Source: Bacteroidales bacterium
Lineage (GTDB): Bacteria > Bacteroidota > Bacteroidia > Bacteroidales > ML635J-15
Length of the DNA stretch: 44,058 bases
Assembly: GCA_028702535.1 (NCBI GenBank)
Contig: JAQVOR010000012.1
Coordinates: 1-44,058, forward strand
Reading direction: 5' to 3'
In this document: piece after piece, positions 34,064 to 42,633 of the stretch
How the letters are laid out: every line of letters begins with the position of its first letter
Position numbering within the stretch: position 1 is the first letter of the stretch
Made by a program: the position numbers and the translations under genes
The notes under the pieces: model-generated
Databases searched by the model: none
What the model saw: the letters and a program-made list of their open reading frames with translations, nothing else
What the model was told of the DNA's origin: nothing

Positions 34064-36682
34064 ATGAATATAACAAAAATTGCTATAAATCGCCCATCAC
34101 TTATAATTGTTCTTTTTAGCGTATTTGCACTTTTAGGGATAATCGGTTATAAAAACCTAAGTTATGAGTTATTACCAGACTTTAATCAGCCTGTTGTTGT
34201 AATTAAGACGATATATCCAGGAGCGGAACCGCAAGAGGTTGAAACCTCCGTTTCGCGAAAAATAGAAGATGCTTTATCAAACCTCGAAGGGGTTGATTAT
34301 ATAGAAACAAAGTCGATGCCTAATGCTTCTGTAATTATTGCCAATCTTAATTATGGGACGGATGTTGACAAAGCAATGCAGGATGCTCAACGCTATATTG
34401 ATAATATCATGAAAGATTTGCCTGCCGATATTCAAAACCCGGTAATGAGCAAAGTTTCGCCTAACGATTTGCCAATAATCTCTATAAGTGCGACCAGCAA
34501 TTTGTCGGAGACTGAATTTTATCAGTTAATGAAAGACGACTTTCTGCCTCAAATACAACAATTAAAAGGAGTTGCCGAAATAACATTATTAGGTGGCGAA
34601 GAGCGAGAAATTCAAGTAAAAGTCGATCAAGATAAATTAGTGTATTATAAACTTTCACTTAGTCAGGTTGTTGAAGCCATTAATCGTTCAGGATTGGATC
34701 TCCCTGCCGGAAAAGTTCAGACACAAGATGAGAATAATTCGGTGCGTATTACCGGAAAGTTTACAAGTATCGAAGATATAATGAATGTGCAAGTAGCTAT
34801 GCCGTTCCCAAATAGCCCTGTGTATGTAAAGGATGTTGCAAATGTTATTGACGGCGTTAAAGAAATATCCTCAGTAAGTCGTTATAATGGAGTGAACGGT
34901 ATTGGTATGATGTTGAAAAAACAAGGAGATGCAAATGCTGTAGATGTTTCAAAACTGGTAGGTGAAAAGCTAAAAGAAATCGAAGAGCAGAATAAAGATG
35001 CTGGTGTAAAATTTACGATTGCCGACGACTCTACCGACAAAACTATAGCGGCGGTAAATTCTGTTATTTTTGATTTGATTTTAGCTGTAATATTAGTTTC
35101 AATCGTAATGTTATTGTTTTTAAGAAGTTACCGAAACTCATTAATTGTTTTAATTTCCATTCCGACATCCCTTATTACCGCTTTTGCAGTAATGTGGCTT
35201 TTGGGTTATACATTAAATCTAATGACCTTACTCGCCATGTCGTTAATTATTGGAATTTTGGTGGATGACTCCATAGTGATACTTGAAAATATTCAACGGC
35301 ATTTAGACAAAGGAAAAGAAAAACGAACTGCGGCATTTGATGGTCGTATGGAAATTGGATTTACAGCACTCTCTATTACTTTAGTGGATGTGGTTGTGTT
35401 TTTACCTATTTTGTTTTTACAAGTTTTTGTTGCCGATATGCTAAAGCAGTTTTCGGTGGTAGTTATAACTTCTACACTTACCAGTTTGTTAGTTGGATTT
35501 ACTCTTACACCATGGATAGCTTCCCGAATTGGAAAAAAAGATGATTTAAAACCTACTAATATGTTTAAGCGTTTTTTACTGTGGTTTGAACGTCAATTAA
35601 AATCTTTTATAAATTGGTATGGTAGGCAACTTGATTGGGTATTACGCCACAAAATTATTTTTGTAGGTATTGTTTTACTTCTTTTCGCTATTACTTTGGG
35701 AGTGATGAAACAAGGTATTATTGGCAAAGAGATGATGTCCACAGGAGACCAAGGAAAATTCCGACTAAATTTAGAGTACGATAAAACAATTACTGTTCAC
35801 CAAAATAATATTGTTTCTCAGCAAGTTGAAAATTACATTTTACAACAGCCAGAGGTTTCAACACTTTTTAGCAATATAGCTGGTCCCAGCACTGGAATCG
35901 GAAGTTTTGGGGTTGGATCTGCCAATAAATCTGAATTTACTATCCAATTAAAATCAGAGAAAGAACGAGATTTGAAAACAGAAGAATTTATGAAATTGCT
36001 GCTTGCTGACTTAAGGCAAGAGTTTTCGGGTATAAATTTTTCAGTGGCTGTAATTGGATTATTGCCCAAAGGAGCTCCAATAAAAATCTCACTAAGTGGT
36101 GGAGATTTAGATTTAGTAATGAAAACATCTCAGGAACTAAAATCAGTTATTGAAACTATTCCGGGTGCAGATAATGTCCAATTATCGGTAGTAGAAGGAA
36201 ACCCTGAGTATAAAGTAATACCTGATAAAGATAAAATGCAGCGATTAGGACTTACAACTGCTTTTGTGGGAATGAATTTAAGAACTGCTTTTACTGGTAA
36301 CGAAGATGCAACAATAACCGAAAATGGCACAGAATATCCAGTGAGAATCTGGCTCGACGAGTTTGATCGCAAAAACTTTGAAGATGTAACGCATTTTACT
36401 ATTGTTAATCCAATGAATGTCCCCATAGAGGTATCACAGTTTGCCGAAGTAATGCAAGATAATTCACCATCACTTTTAGAACGTCTCGACCGACAAACAT
36501 CAGTAACACTTACAGCCGAATCGTTTGGCCGTCCTTCAGGAACATTAGCGGGTGAAATAATTACATATTTGGAGTCAAACCACTTCCCGAAGGTGTTAAT
36601 CTTACTTGGGGAGCCGACATTAAAACTCAAAATGAAAGTTTTGGAGCATTGGGTTCTGTTTTGCTTATTTCATTTATTTTGA
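34064..36682 (+). CDS. RND efflux permease, N-terminal part (frameshifted)
   Basis: Inner-membrane RND pump of the AcrB/HAE1 type. The frame encodes residues 1 to about 840 of a ~1040-aa protein. TM1 is at the start (PSLIIVLFSVFALLGIIGY), then the periplasmic porter loops and TM2-6 with ILVDDSIVILENIQRH (TM4 aspartates near residue 400). A second porter loop follows. After LESNHFP (36567-36587) the frame changes: the last ~30 residues are out of frame, while true coding continues one frame back (EGVNLTWGADIK) into the next ORF. A single missing base after 36588 explains it. Substrate unknown; the TetR neighbour suggests induction by a toxic compound. Confidence 0.88.
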   Translation: MNITKIAINRPSLIIVLFSVFALLGIIGYKNLSYELLPDFNQPVVVIKTIYPGAEPQEVETSVSRKIEDALSNLEGVDYIETKSMPNASVIIANLNYGTDVDKAMQDAQRYIDNIMKDLPADIQNPVMSKVSPNDLPIISISATSNLSETEFYQLMKDDFLPQIQQLKGVAEITLLGGEEREIQVKVDQDKLVYYKLSLSQVVEAINRSGLDLPAGKVQTQDENNSVRITGKFTSIEDIMNVQVAMPFPNSPVYVKDVANVIDGVKEISSVSRYNGVNGIGMMLKKQGDANAVDVSKLVGEKLKEIEEQNKDAGVKFTIADDSTDKTIAAVNSVIFDLILAVILVSIVMLLFLRSYRNSLIVLISIPTSLITAFAVMWLLGYTLNLMTLLAMSLIIGILVDDSIVILENIQRHLDKGKEKRTAAFDGRMEIGFTALSITLVDVVVFLPILFLQVFVADMLKQFSVVVITSTLTSLLVGFTLTPWIASRIGKKDDLKPTNMFKRFLLWFERQLKSFINWYGRQLDWVLRHKIIFVGIVLLLFAITLGVMKQGIIGKEMMSTGDQGKFRLNLEYDKTITVHQNNIVSQQVENYILQQPEVSTLFSNIAGPSTGIGSFGVGSANKSEFTIQLKSEKERDLKTEEFMKLLLADLRQEFSGINFSVAVIGLLPKGAPIKISLSGGDLDLVMKTSQELKSVIETIPGADNVQLSVVEGNPEYKVIPDKDKMQRLGLTTAFVGMNLRTAFTGNEDATITENGTEYPVRIWLDEFDRKNFEDVTHFTIVNPMNVPIEVSQFAEVMQDNSPSLLERLDRQTSVTLTAESFGRPSGTLAGEIITYLESNHFPKVLILLGEPTLKLKMKVLEHWVLFCLFHLF
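36584..36595 (+). other. Single-base frameshift in the RND permease gene
   Basis: At ttcccgaaggtg the reading TTC CCG AAG GTG runs out of frame, whereas one extra base between CCG and GAA would restore the family sequence HFPEGVNLTWG. A lost G is the simplest explanation. Confidence 0.8.
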
Positions 36683-37191
36683 TTTATTTAATATTAGTAG
36701 CATTATATGATAGTTACATCTATCCGTTTGTTGCATTATTTGCTATTCCTGTGGCTGCTATTGGAGCTTTTTTAGCTTTAAATTTATCGTTAAATCATTT
36801 AACTCTTTTTGCTCAATTGGGGCTTATTATGCTGATGGGATTGGTAACAAAAAACGCTATTCTTATTGTCGATTTTACAAATCAATTAAAAAGAGAAGGC
36901 GTTCATTTCAAAGAAGCATTAATTTTGGCTGGTAAGGAACGCTTACGCCCTATTTTGATGACAACTCTGGCTCTGGCTATAGGTATGTTACCAATTGCAT
37001 TGGCAAAAGGAACTGCAAGTGAGTGGAAAAATGGATTAGCGTGGGTAATTATTGGAGGTTTACTTTCGTCATTAGTTTTGACAGTATTTTTAGTTCCATT
37101 AGTTTATTATGTTGTAGATAGTATTAAAGAAAGATATACGAAAAGAAAAGAGTTTAAAGCATTAGAAAAGGGTGTGAAAATAAAGAATTAA
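36649..37191 (+). CDS. RND efflux permease, C-terminal part
   Basis: 180 aa covering TM8-12 (VLLISFILIYLILVALYDS, then LGLIMLMGLVTKNAILIVDF and RPILMTTLALAIGMLPIALA). This is the missing C-terminal quarter of the permease encoded just upstream. Real coding extends back to about 36589 in this frame, so the ATG at 36649 is internal. With one base restored, 34064-37191 would encode a normal-length ~1043-aa pump. Confidence 0.85.
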   Translation: MGSVLLISFILIYLILVALYDSYIYPFVALFAIPVAAIGAFLALNLSLNHLTLFAQLGLIMLMGLVTKNAILIVDFTNQLKREGVHFKEALILAGKERLRPILMTTLALAIGMLPIALAKGTASEWKNGLAWVIIGGLLSSLVLTVFLVPLVYYVVDSIKERYTKRKEFKALEKGVKIKN

Positions 37192-37216
37192 GATGGTTGA
37201 TTTGTAAAACAATAAA

Positions 37217-38116
37217 ATGAAAAATAAAATTGTTTTTTTAATAATATTCTTACTAATAAATTCATTAATCTGCATGGGGCAGAAATCTGACACAACACAT
37301 CAGATTGGGCTTGCAATAATATCTCAAGTAAATCAAGGTAATAGTTATATTACTTTTCCTACAGATATTGGAAATATTGAACCCTTATGGTTTGAAGGGA
37401 ATTTAATGCCAAATTTTCATCTCCGACAAAGTAAGGATTCCCGATTAATGGGTGTTCTTACACCACAGATTATTCTCAGAATGTACCAGGAGGCATCATA
37501 TCCAGTTCGCTCGCCCAGCTACATCCCTCAATTCACTTTTTATTATCTTTTTAAGGATAAGGGCAATCAAAAAAGCACAAGTGTTTTTGGTCGAATTGCA
37601 CATCATTCAAATGGTCAGGCTGAAAGTTTCTTTCTTGATAATGGAGATATTAACACAAAGTCAGGTGATTTTTCGACCAACTATTTTGAGGGAGGTGTAA
37701 TAAGAACGAACTTCAACAAACGATTTAACGCTTATCAGTTTTTCAAAACATCTTTAGAGGTTTACCCACAAAATTGGTACACTGATGATCTAAATGGAAT
37801 ATTTAGCCCTGTTCGTTGGCACAATACATTTTCGATATTTAAACTTTCTAATAAGGATATAGATCGTACAAAACGTTCCGCCGATATTTCGTTAAAAGGA
37901 GAGGCAACATGGATGTTTGGGAGTTTGAATGAATGGGAAATTGCTTCCATAAACAGATTAAGCCTAAGTTTTACTTTTTACTATCACCCCAGATTTTTGG
38001 AAGATGTCGGACTTTTTGTTCAATATTACCAAGGCTTGGATTATTATAATATGTCATTCAACCACCAGTTGTATGTTTTGCGTTTTGGAATAATGACTGA
38101 AAAATTAAGGTTTTAA
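37217..38116 (+). CDS. OMPLA-like outer-membrane phospholipase A
   Basis: 299 aa with a signal peptide (ending ICMGQ). Its beta-strand pattern is of a small barrel. The stretch FGRIAHHSNGQ (near residues 134-144) resembles the OMPLA active site H-x-S-N-G, with a later Asn in STNYFEGG. The strands at the end (QLYVLRFGIMTEKLRF) fit an outer-membrane C-terminus. It follows the RND pump by 25 nt, possibly in the same transcript. The assignment rests mainly on the HxSNG motif. Confidence 0.6.
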   Translation: MKNKIVFLIIFLLINSLICMGQKSDTTHQIGLAIISQVNQGNSYITFPTDIGNIEPLWFEGNLMPNFHLRQSKDSRLMGVLTPQIILRMYQEASYPVRSPSYIPQFTFYYLFKDKGNQKSTSVFGRIAHHSNGQAESFFLDNGDINTKSGDFSTNYFEGGVIRTNFNKRFNAYQFFKTSLEVYPQNWYTDDLNGIFSPVRWHNTFSIFKLSNKDIDRTKRSADISLKGEATWMFGSLNEWEIASINRLSLSFTFYYHPRFLEDVGLFVQYYQGLDYYNMSFNHQLYVLRFGIMTEKLRF

Positions 38117-38265
38117 GTGTAAAAACATTAATAGATATGTGTTGAATGATTGGGAGAGCAATAGACGGTATAAGGAGTTACGCAAGAATAAGGAAATATT
38201 TGAATTGATTTTTAGAGTTCTGTAGATAAATACCTATATATTTTTTCAACTAAAACAAGGGTTAT

Positions 38266-38631
38266 ATGTATTTATATCAAGGTCAAAACCTGATAGCGTT
38301 TGCTGATTGCTTTAAATTGGATGAAAATTGTAAGGAATACTTAGTTCACATGAAATGGTTAGAAGGGTACGAATGTTTAAGATGTGGAAACAAAATCTAT
38401 CAAACAAGGAGCATTTTTTCTAGCGTTTGCAACAAGTGTAGTTATATAGAATCGGTAACGGCAAACACTTTGTTTCATAAAGTAAAGTTTGGAATTCGTA
38501 AAGCATTTTTCATTTGCTTTGAAATGAGTACAACAACAAAAAGTCTTTCAGCTAACTATATGGCACAACGCTGTGGTGTAACAGAAAAAACAGCAAGGTT
38601 TTTTATGCACAAAGTTCGAGAGTATCAATAG
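38266..38631 (+). CDS. IS1595-type transposase N-terminal fragment
   Basis: 121 aa: a zinc ribbon with two CxxC knuckles (CLRC and CNKC) followed by TANTLFHKVKFGIRKAFF and an HTH-like CGVTEKTARFFMHKVREYQ. That is the N-terminal half of IS1595/ISSod11-type transposases. It stops before the DDE/ISXO2-like catalytic domain, so it cannot transpose alone. It may be an IS remnant or a domesticated DNA-binding protein. No terminal inverted repeats were found. Confidence 0.7.
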   Translation: MYLYQGQNLIAFADCFKLDENCKEYLVHMKWLEGYECLRCGNKIYQTRSIFSSVCNKCSYIESVTANTLFHKVKFGIRKAFFICFEMSTTTKSLSANYMAQRCGVTEKTARFFMHKVREYQ

Positions 38632-38746
38632 TTTTTTTTTATTAATTGGAGTTCTCAATTTGCCAAGTTTATTACTTCCTTTGGTCGTGAGGGCTTCGCC
38701 GTTGTTTTATAATCCCTTTACAAGCTAAATTTTAAAAACAAGCAAG

Positions 38747-39073
38747 ATGACACCAAAACAAGTAGAACGCATAAAAACAAAAATAAAGCGAATAAAAGCA
38801 GAATTAGCTGCAGACAAAAAACATTGGGGAGGATACTATCATGGTGGAAGGGGACTTTGATATTTACCTCCTGCTTTGTATGTTCAAATTGCAGATTACA
38901 CTGGTGGATTACGTTATATAAACTGGTTTGAAAAACATTTTCCAGATGATAGTGCTTATGCAAAATTCTTTTTTGAATGTGCAATTATTTTGTTTAAAAC
39001 GTTTTTTACTAATAACCTGAGTCCGGTGGCTTCGAGACATCCGCCCATTGGTGGACTCCTCGGCGTATTCTAA
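38747..39073 (+). pseudogene. Broken hypothetical gene with an internal TGA
   Basis: One frame runs from the ATG at 38747 (MTPKQVERIKTKIKRIKAEL) through GGYYHGGRGL to a TGA at 38858-38860. It then continues in the same frame with YLPPALYVQIADYTGGLRYI and NWFEKHFPDD. This resembles a hypothetical protein family seen in several bacteria, usually near 150-200 aa. The 3' end is replaced by a TTCGAGACAT-family repeat. It has a premature stop and a truncated C-terminus. Confidence 0.6.
39022..39062. repeat. TTCGAGACAT-family hairpin, diverged copy
   Basis: ggtggcttcgagacat is followed by TCCGCC/GGTGGA (39040-39045, 39050-39055) around a 4-nt loop and a trailing ctcctcgg. It is in the opposite orientation to 26682-26716 and the same as the reverse complement of 5253-5301. 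Confidence 0.5.
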
Positions 39074-39469
39074 AATACAATAATTTTTTTAGTGATTATG
39101 AAAGTCATATACTAATAGATATTATGGTTTTTGAAAAATAGTTTATGATTATTTTGAGAAATTAATTTTAATTATTTTGTTGTTTTAAATTATTATTTTA
39201 ATTTTGACACTAACTAAGTGAAGTTCTTATGTGTAAATAAGCTTATAAGATGTGATAAAAGGATTTTTAATATGAAACATGTTTTGCTAATTGTATAAGA
39301 ATAACTTATATAAGTTATGATAATTGGTAACAAACTGTTTTTTTATTGAAAGTGTAAGGACTAAATGCAAAGTACTTATTATTTAAGTATATATTATGAA
39401 GATTGATGATACACTATAAATAATACAAGTAAGAGAGCCTCCAGTTTTTGACTCAACTTAATTGTATTA
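39074..39469. other. AT-rich gene-free stretch with an 18-bp perfect palindrome
   Basis: No credible ORF of usual size. It holds ATAACTTAT/ATAAGTTAT (39301-39318) and a -7-like TAATTTTG (39199-39206). Either could belong to an unannotated transcript, but neither is proof. Confidence 0.4.
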
Positions 39470-39571
39470 ATGGTTTTAAGAGATATTTTTAGTATGGAAA
39501 AAAGAGGGGATCAGAAACCACTTAAAAAACGGGGCGAAACCGGAAAGCCAAATTATTCGTTAAATAAATAA
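39470..39571 (+). CDS. Small basic ORF (33 aa)
   Basis: ATG-initiated MVLRDIFSMEKRGDQKPLKK, then a short basic tail ending YSLNK, 11 nt upstream of the lipoprotein gene. Composition is basic and hydrophilic. No family is recognised; possibly a leader peptide or chance. Confidence 0.3.
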   Translation: MVLRDIFSMEKRGDQKPLKKRGETGKPNYSLNK

Positions 39572-39582
39572 CAATAGAAAAG

Positions 39583-40038
39583 ATGAAAAAACAAATTTTT
39601 ATTATGATGGTGTTTGTAGCAGCAATTGCTATATTTTCAAGTTGTACAACTTATAATCATAGTATGAGAGAGCCCAATGCAAGAGTAGAGTTAGAAAAAA
39701 GCGATTTTACTTTATCAGAGCAAGTAAGTGCGGAAGCAACTTCTACTAAAATAATTGGTATTGATTGGGCTAGGTTATTTACCAAAAAAACTGGTGTAGT
39801 TGAAGGTGGTGCTTCTGCTTCAATTAGTTTAGCAAGTATTCCAGTAGTTGGTAATATGGTTGCTGACAAAACAGCAAATTATGCACTTTACGAATTGATG
39901 AGTGGAAATCCTGGTTATGATGTTGTATTTTATCCTCAGTACGAAACCAAAGTATTTAAACCTATTTTAGGAATTGGCTTCTTTACAACAATTACAACTG
40001 TAAAAACAACAGCCAGACTTGGTAAATTGAATAAATAA
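39583..40038 (+). CDS. Small lipoprotein of unknown function
   Basis: 151 aa with a lipoprotein signal peptide (MKKQIFIMMVFVAAIAIFSSC). The mature part has MREPNARVELEKSDFTLSEQ, EATSTKIIGIDWARLF, a small-residue stretch (SASISLASIPVVGNMVADKT) and a beta-rich end (YDVVFYPQYETKVFKPILG). This matches a common Bacteroidota envelope-lipoprotein pattern without known function. It lies in an otherwise gene-poor stretch. Confidence 0.75.
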   Translation: MKKQIFIMMVFVAAIAIFSSCTTYNHSMREPNARVELEKSDFTLSEQVSAEATSTKIIGIDWARLFTKKTGVVEGGASASISLASIPVVGNMVADKTANYALYELMSGNPGYDVVFYPQYETKVFKPILGIGFFTTITTVKTTARLGKLNK

Positions 40039-40055
40039 AATCAATTTATAATATT

Positions 40056-40166
40056 ATATATGCAATAATTGCAGGTTTTCGGACTTAATTAAAGTTTTAC
40101 ACAGTTATTAAATGTTTGTGTAAACTTTGATAATAGTGTTTTTATATCCTGCAATTATGCATATAT
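40056..40166. repeat. ~110-bp nested imperfect palindrome
   Basis: Outer arms 40056-40075 (atatatgcaataattgcagg) and 40148-40166 pair with one bulge. Inner arms 40091-40103 (aaagttttacaca) and 40117-40128 pair next. It could be a MITE-like fold-back element, a structured RNA or a terminator after the lipoprotein gene. Confidence 0.65.
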
Positions 40167-40237
40167 TTTTGTGTTGTAGGCAATTCTTTTTATCAATTTT
40201 ATGTGCTAGAAAACCTTATATTTTAGTGTTTGCGATA

Positions 40238-40275
40238 CGAGACAAAGCTAGTTCCTCGCTTTTCGTCAACCACCT
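40238..40275. repeat. Degenerate repeat related to the hairpin family
   Basis: cgagacaaagcta near 40238-40250 resembles the reverse complement of the cgagacaaagctaacttcgag segment beside the 526-bp-repeat hairpins. The hairpin core is not clearly preserved. Confidence 0.35.
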
Positions 40276-40339
40276 TCCTCTCGAAGCCCCGATTTTTTAA
40301 AAATATTATATAACATGTAAAAATGTATTATACAACATT

Positions 40340-41977
40340 TTGATTAGACTTTATTGCCATTACTTTAGTGTTTTCATTAAATTTAGAAAATTGAATTTAT
40401 TATTAACACCATATTTCGCATTATTTTTGATTATTATCCTTGGTTTTATTATTGGAGGGATAAAAATCAAGGGTGTCAAGTTAGATGTTTCTGCCGTGTT
40501 GTTTGTTGCAATGGTTTTTGGTTATTACGGACTTGAGTTTCCTGATACATTGAAGCAAATCGGTTTAGTTCTTTTTATTTTTACTATTGGTTTTCAGGCG
40601 GGGCCATCCTTATTTGAGACTTTTCGCAAAGATGGTAAAAAGTTTGTTTGTTTGGCAGCGATAATAGTTGTTTCAGGAGCATTAGTCTCTGTTTTATGTG
40701 CCATGATTTTTGATTTTAGCAAGGAGCTTGCAGGCGGATTATTTACTGGTGCCATTACTAGCACTCCAGGGCTTGCTGCGTTATCTGAACTTTCTGATGT
40801 TGAAGATGCAACAATTGGTTATGGTATTACTTATCCATTTGGTGTTATCGGAGTTGTTTTATTTATAAAACTATTTCCTCGACTTTTTAGATTTAATATT
40901 AAAAAGGCTGAAAAACAATATGATATCGAGTTAGAAGATAAATTTCCTAAAATACTAAATCGCAATTATATTGTTGAAAATCCTCTTATTATAGGGAAGA
41001 GTATTTCAGAAATATCTTTTAGACAAGTAACAGATGCTAATATATCACGTGTTTTACAAAATGGTTCAGCTTTTACACCAAATCCACAAACTATACTTCA
41101 TAGTGGTAGTGTAATAAAGGCAGTAGGCACAGAATCTTCCTTACTAAAAGTTCAAGACTTAATAGGTACGCCTACTGAGTTTGGGATAGCATTAAATGAG
41201 AATTATGATGTTCGTTTTATAATAGTAACAAATAAAAAAGTATTAAGTAAAACCATTAGTGAGTTGCATCTTCAAAGTAAACATAATGTAATAATCACCA
41301 GAATTAGACGAAGTGGCATTGATTTTAGTGCTACTTCAAATATCAAGCTACAATTTGGCGACAAAATTAAAGTCGCAGGAACAAAAGATGATATTAAAAA
41401 ACTCACTGCTGTGTTAGGAGACGATATTACAAAATTACATGAGTCTAACTATTTGCCAGTAGCTATTGGTATTGTGCTTGGGGTTTTATTAGGAAAGTTA
41501 AGTTTTGATATAGGCAAATTTGAGCTTTCTCTTGGTTTAACAGGAGGCGTTATTGCTGTGGCTATTATTCTTAGTCGTATCAGAAAGATTGGGCCTGTTG
41601 TTTTTTCGTTGACTACTTCAGCAAATCAAATTTTACGTCAGATTGGGTTGATATTATTCCTTGCTTCAGTCGGTGCAGAATCTGGGTCAAATATAGTTGC
41701 AACAGTAAAAGCAGAAGGCTTACCAATGTTATTTTCGGGTGTTCTAATAACTCTTATTCCTATGATTTTAGGTGCGATTTTCGCAAAATTTATATTAAAA
41801 ATTGATATTTTGCAATTATTAGGTGCGATTACTGGTGGAATGACAAGCACGCCAGGCTTGGCAGCAGCAAGTTCGATGACAAAAACTAACGCTCCTGGAA
41901 TAGCTTATGCAACTATATATCCCATCGCAATGGTACTTGTAATAATATGTGTTCAATTAATATTTCTTGTTTTATAG
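40340..41977 (+). CDS. AAE-family (YidE/YbjL-type) antiporter with two TrkA-C domains
   Basis: Up to 545 aa, integral membrane transporter of the aspartate:alanine exchanger fold. Two homologous membrane halves carry the repeat motif TSTPGLAA, first near residue 140 (GAITSTPGLAALSE) and again near 510 (GGMTSTPGLAAASS). Two cytosolic TrkA-C/RCK-C domains lie between them (about 205-355). The frame opens with TTG (40340). A second TTG at 40391 (LNLLLTPYFALF) is nearer the family start; neither has ATG. Substrate unknown; dicarboxylate or amino-acid exchange is typical. It is monocistronic. Confidence 0.85.
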   Translation: MIRLYCHYFSVFIKFRKLNLLLTPYFALFLIIILGFIIGGIKIKGVKLDVSAVLFVAMVFGYYGLEFPDTLKQIGLVLFIFTIGFQAGPSLFETFRKDGKKFVCLAAIIVVSGALVSVLCAMIFDFSKELAGGLFTGAITSTPGLAALSELSDVEDATIGYGITYPFGVIGVVLFIKLFPRLFRFNIKKAEKQYDIELEDKFPKILNRNYIVENPLIIGKSISEISFRQVTDANISRVLQNGSAFTPNPQTILHSGSVIKAVGTESSLLKVQDLIGTPTEFGIALNENYDVRFIIVTNKKVLSKTISELHLQSKHNVIITRIRRSGIDFSATSNIKLQFGDKIKVAGTKDDIKKLTAVLGDDITKLHESNYLPVAIGIVLGVLLGKLSFDIGKFELSLGLTGGVIAVAIILSRIRKIGPVVFSLTTSANQILRQIGLILFLASVGAESGSNIVATVKAEGLPMLFSGVLITLIPMILGAIFAKFILKIDILQLLGAITGGMTSTPGLAAASSMTKTNAPGIAYATIYPIAMVLVIICVQLIFLVL

Positions 41978-42141
41978 TAGTATAAGCATATTTGAATTTG
42001 GGATAAACCCTGTTTTTCATGTTTCTTAAATTTTTTATGTTTATTTTAGCGCTGGTTGTATAATTTCGAGTATGTTTTGTTTGTAGATTGGAGAAAATAA
42101 TTATATTGACCTCATTAATTTATTAACAGAACTAAGATTTT

Positions 42142-42588
42142 ATGCTAACATTTGAAATTATCAAAGAAGAAAATGAATTTAAAAAAACAAATCGTGAACA
42201 ATGTGTAAATTTTTTACATGCTCATCTTGATCGTTTTCGTGATGACAAACAAGACATATCGAAATGTATAGATTACGCAATGCAAAAAGATTGTGGAAAA
42301 GGAGGCTTAATATTAATAGCTTATTACGAAGAAGAATTAGCTGGTGTATTGGTAATGAACAAAACGGGTATGTCTGGCTTTATTCCAGAAAATATTCTTG
42401 TTTATATTGCTGTTGACCCAAAATTTAGAGGTAAAGGTATAGGCGGTAAAATAATCGAAAAAGCGATTAGTATGACCAAAGGAAATATCAAATTACACGT
42501 AGAGTATGACAATCCCGCAACAAAACTTTATGAACGTATCGGTTTTAAAACAAAATATGCCGAGATGAGATTTGAAAATAAAAAGTAA
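42142..42588 (+). CDS. GNAT-family N-acetyltransferase
   Basis: 148 aa, acetyl-CoA-dependent transferase. The acetyl-CoA pyrophosphate loop is RGKGIGG (96-102) after VYIAVDPKF. The end, NPATKLYERIGFKTK, is the usual motif B. The acceptor is not predictable. It lies 45 nt upstream of the racemase gene on the same strand and is possibly co-transcribed. Confidence 0.88.
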   Translation: MLTFEIIKEENEFKKTNREQCVNFLHAHLDRFRDDKQDISKCIDYAMQKDCGKGGLILIAYYEEELAGVLVMNKTGMSGFIPENILVYIAVDPKFRGKGIGGKIIEKAISMTKGNIKLHVEYDNPATKLYERIGFKTKYAEMRFENKK

Positions 42589-42633
42589 TCTCGTTCGCAA
42601 CAGTTCTAATTTATTTAATTTAACAACACACAA

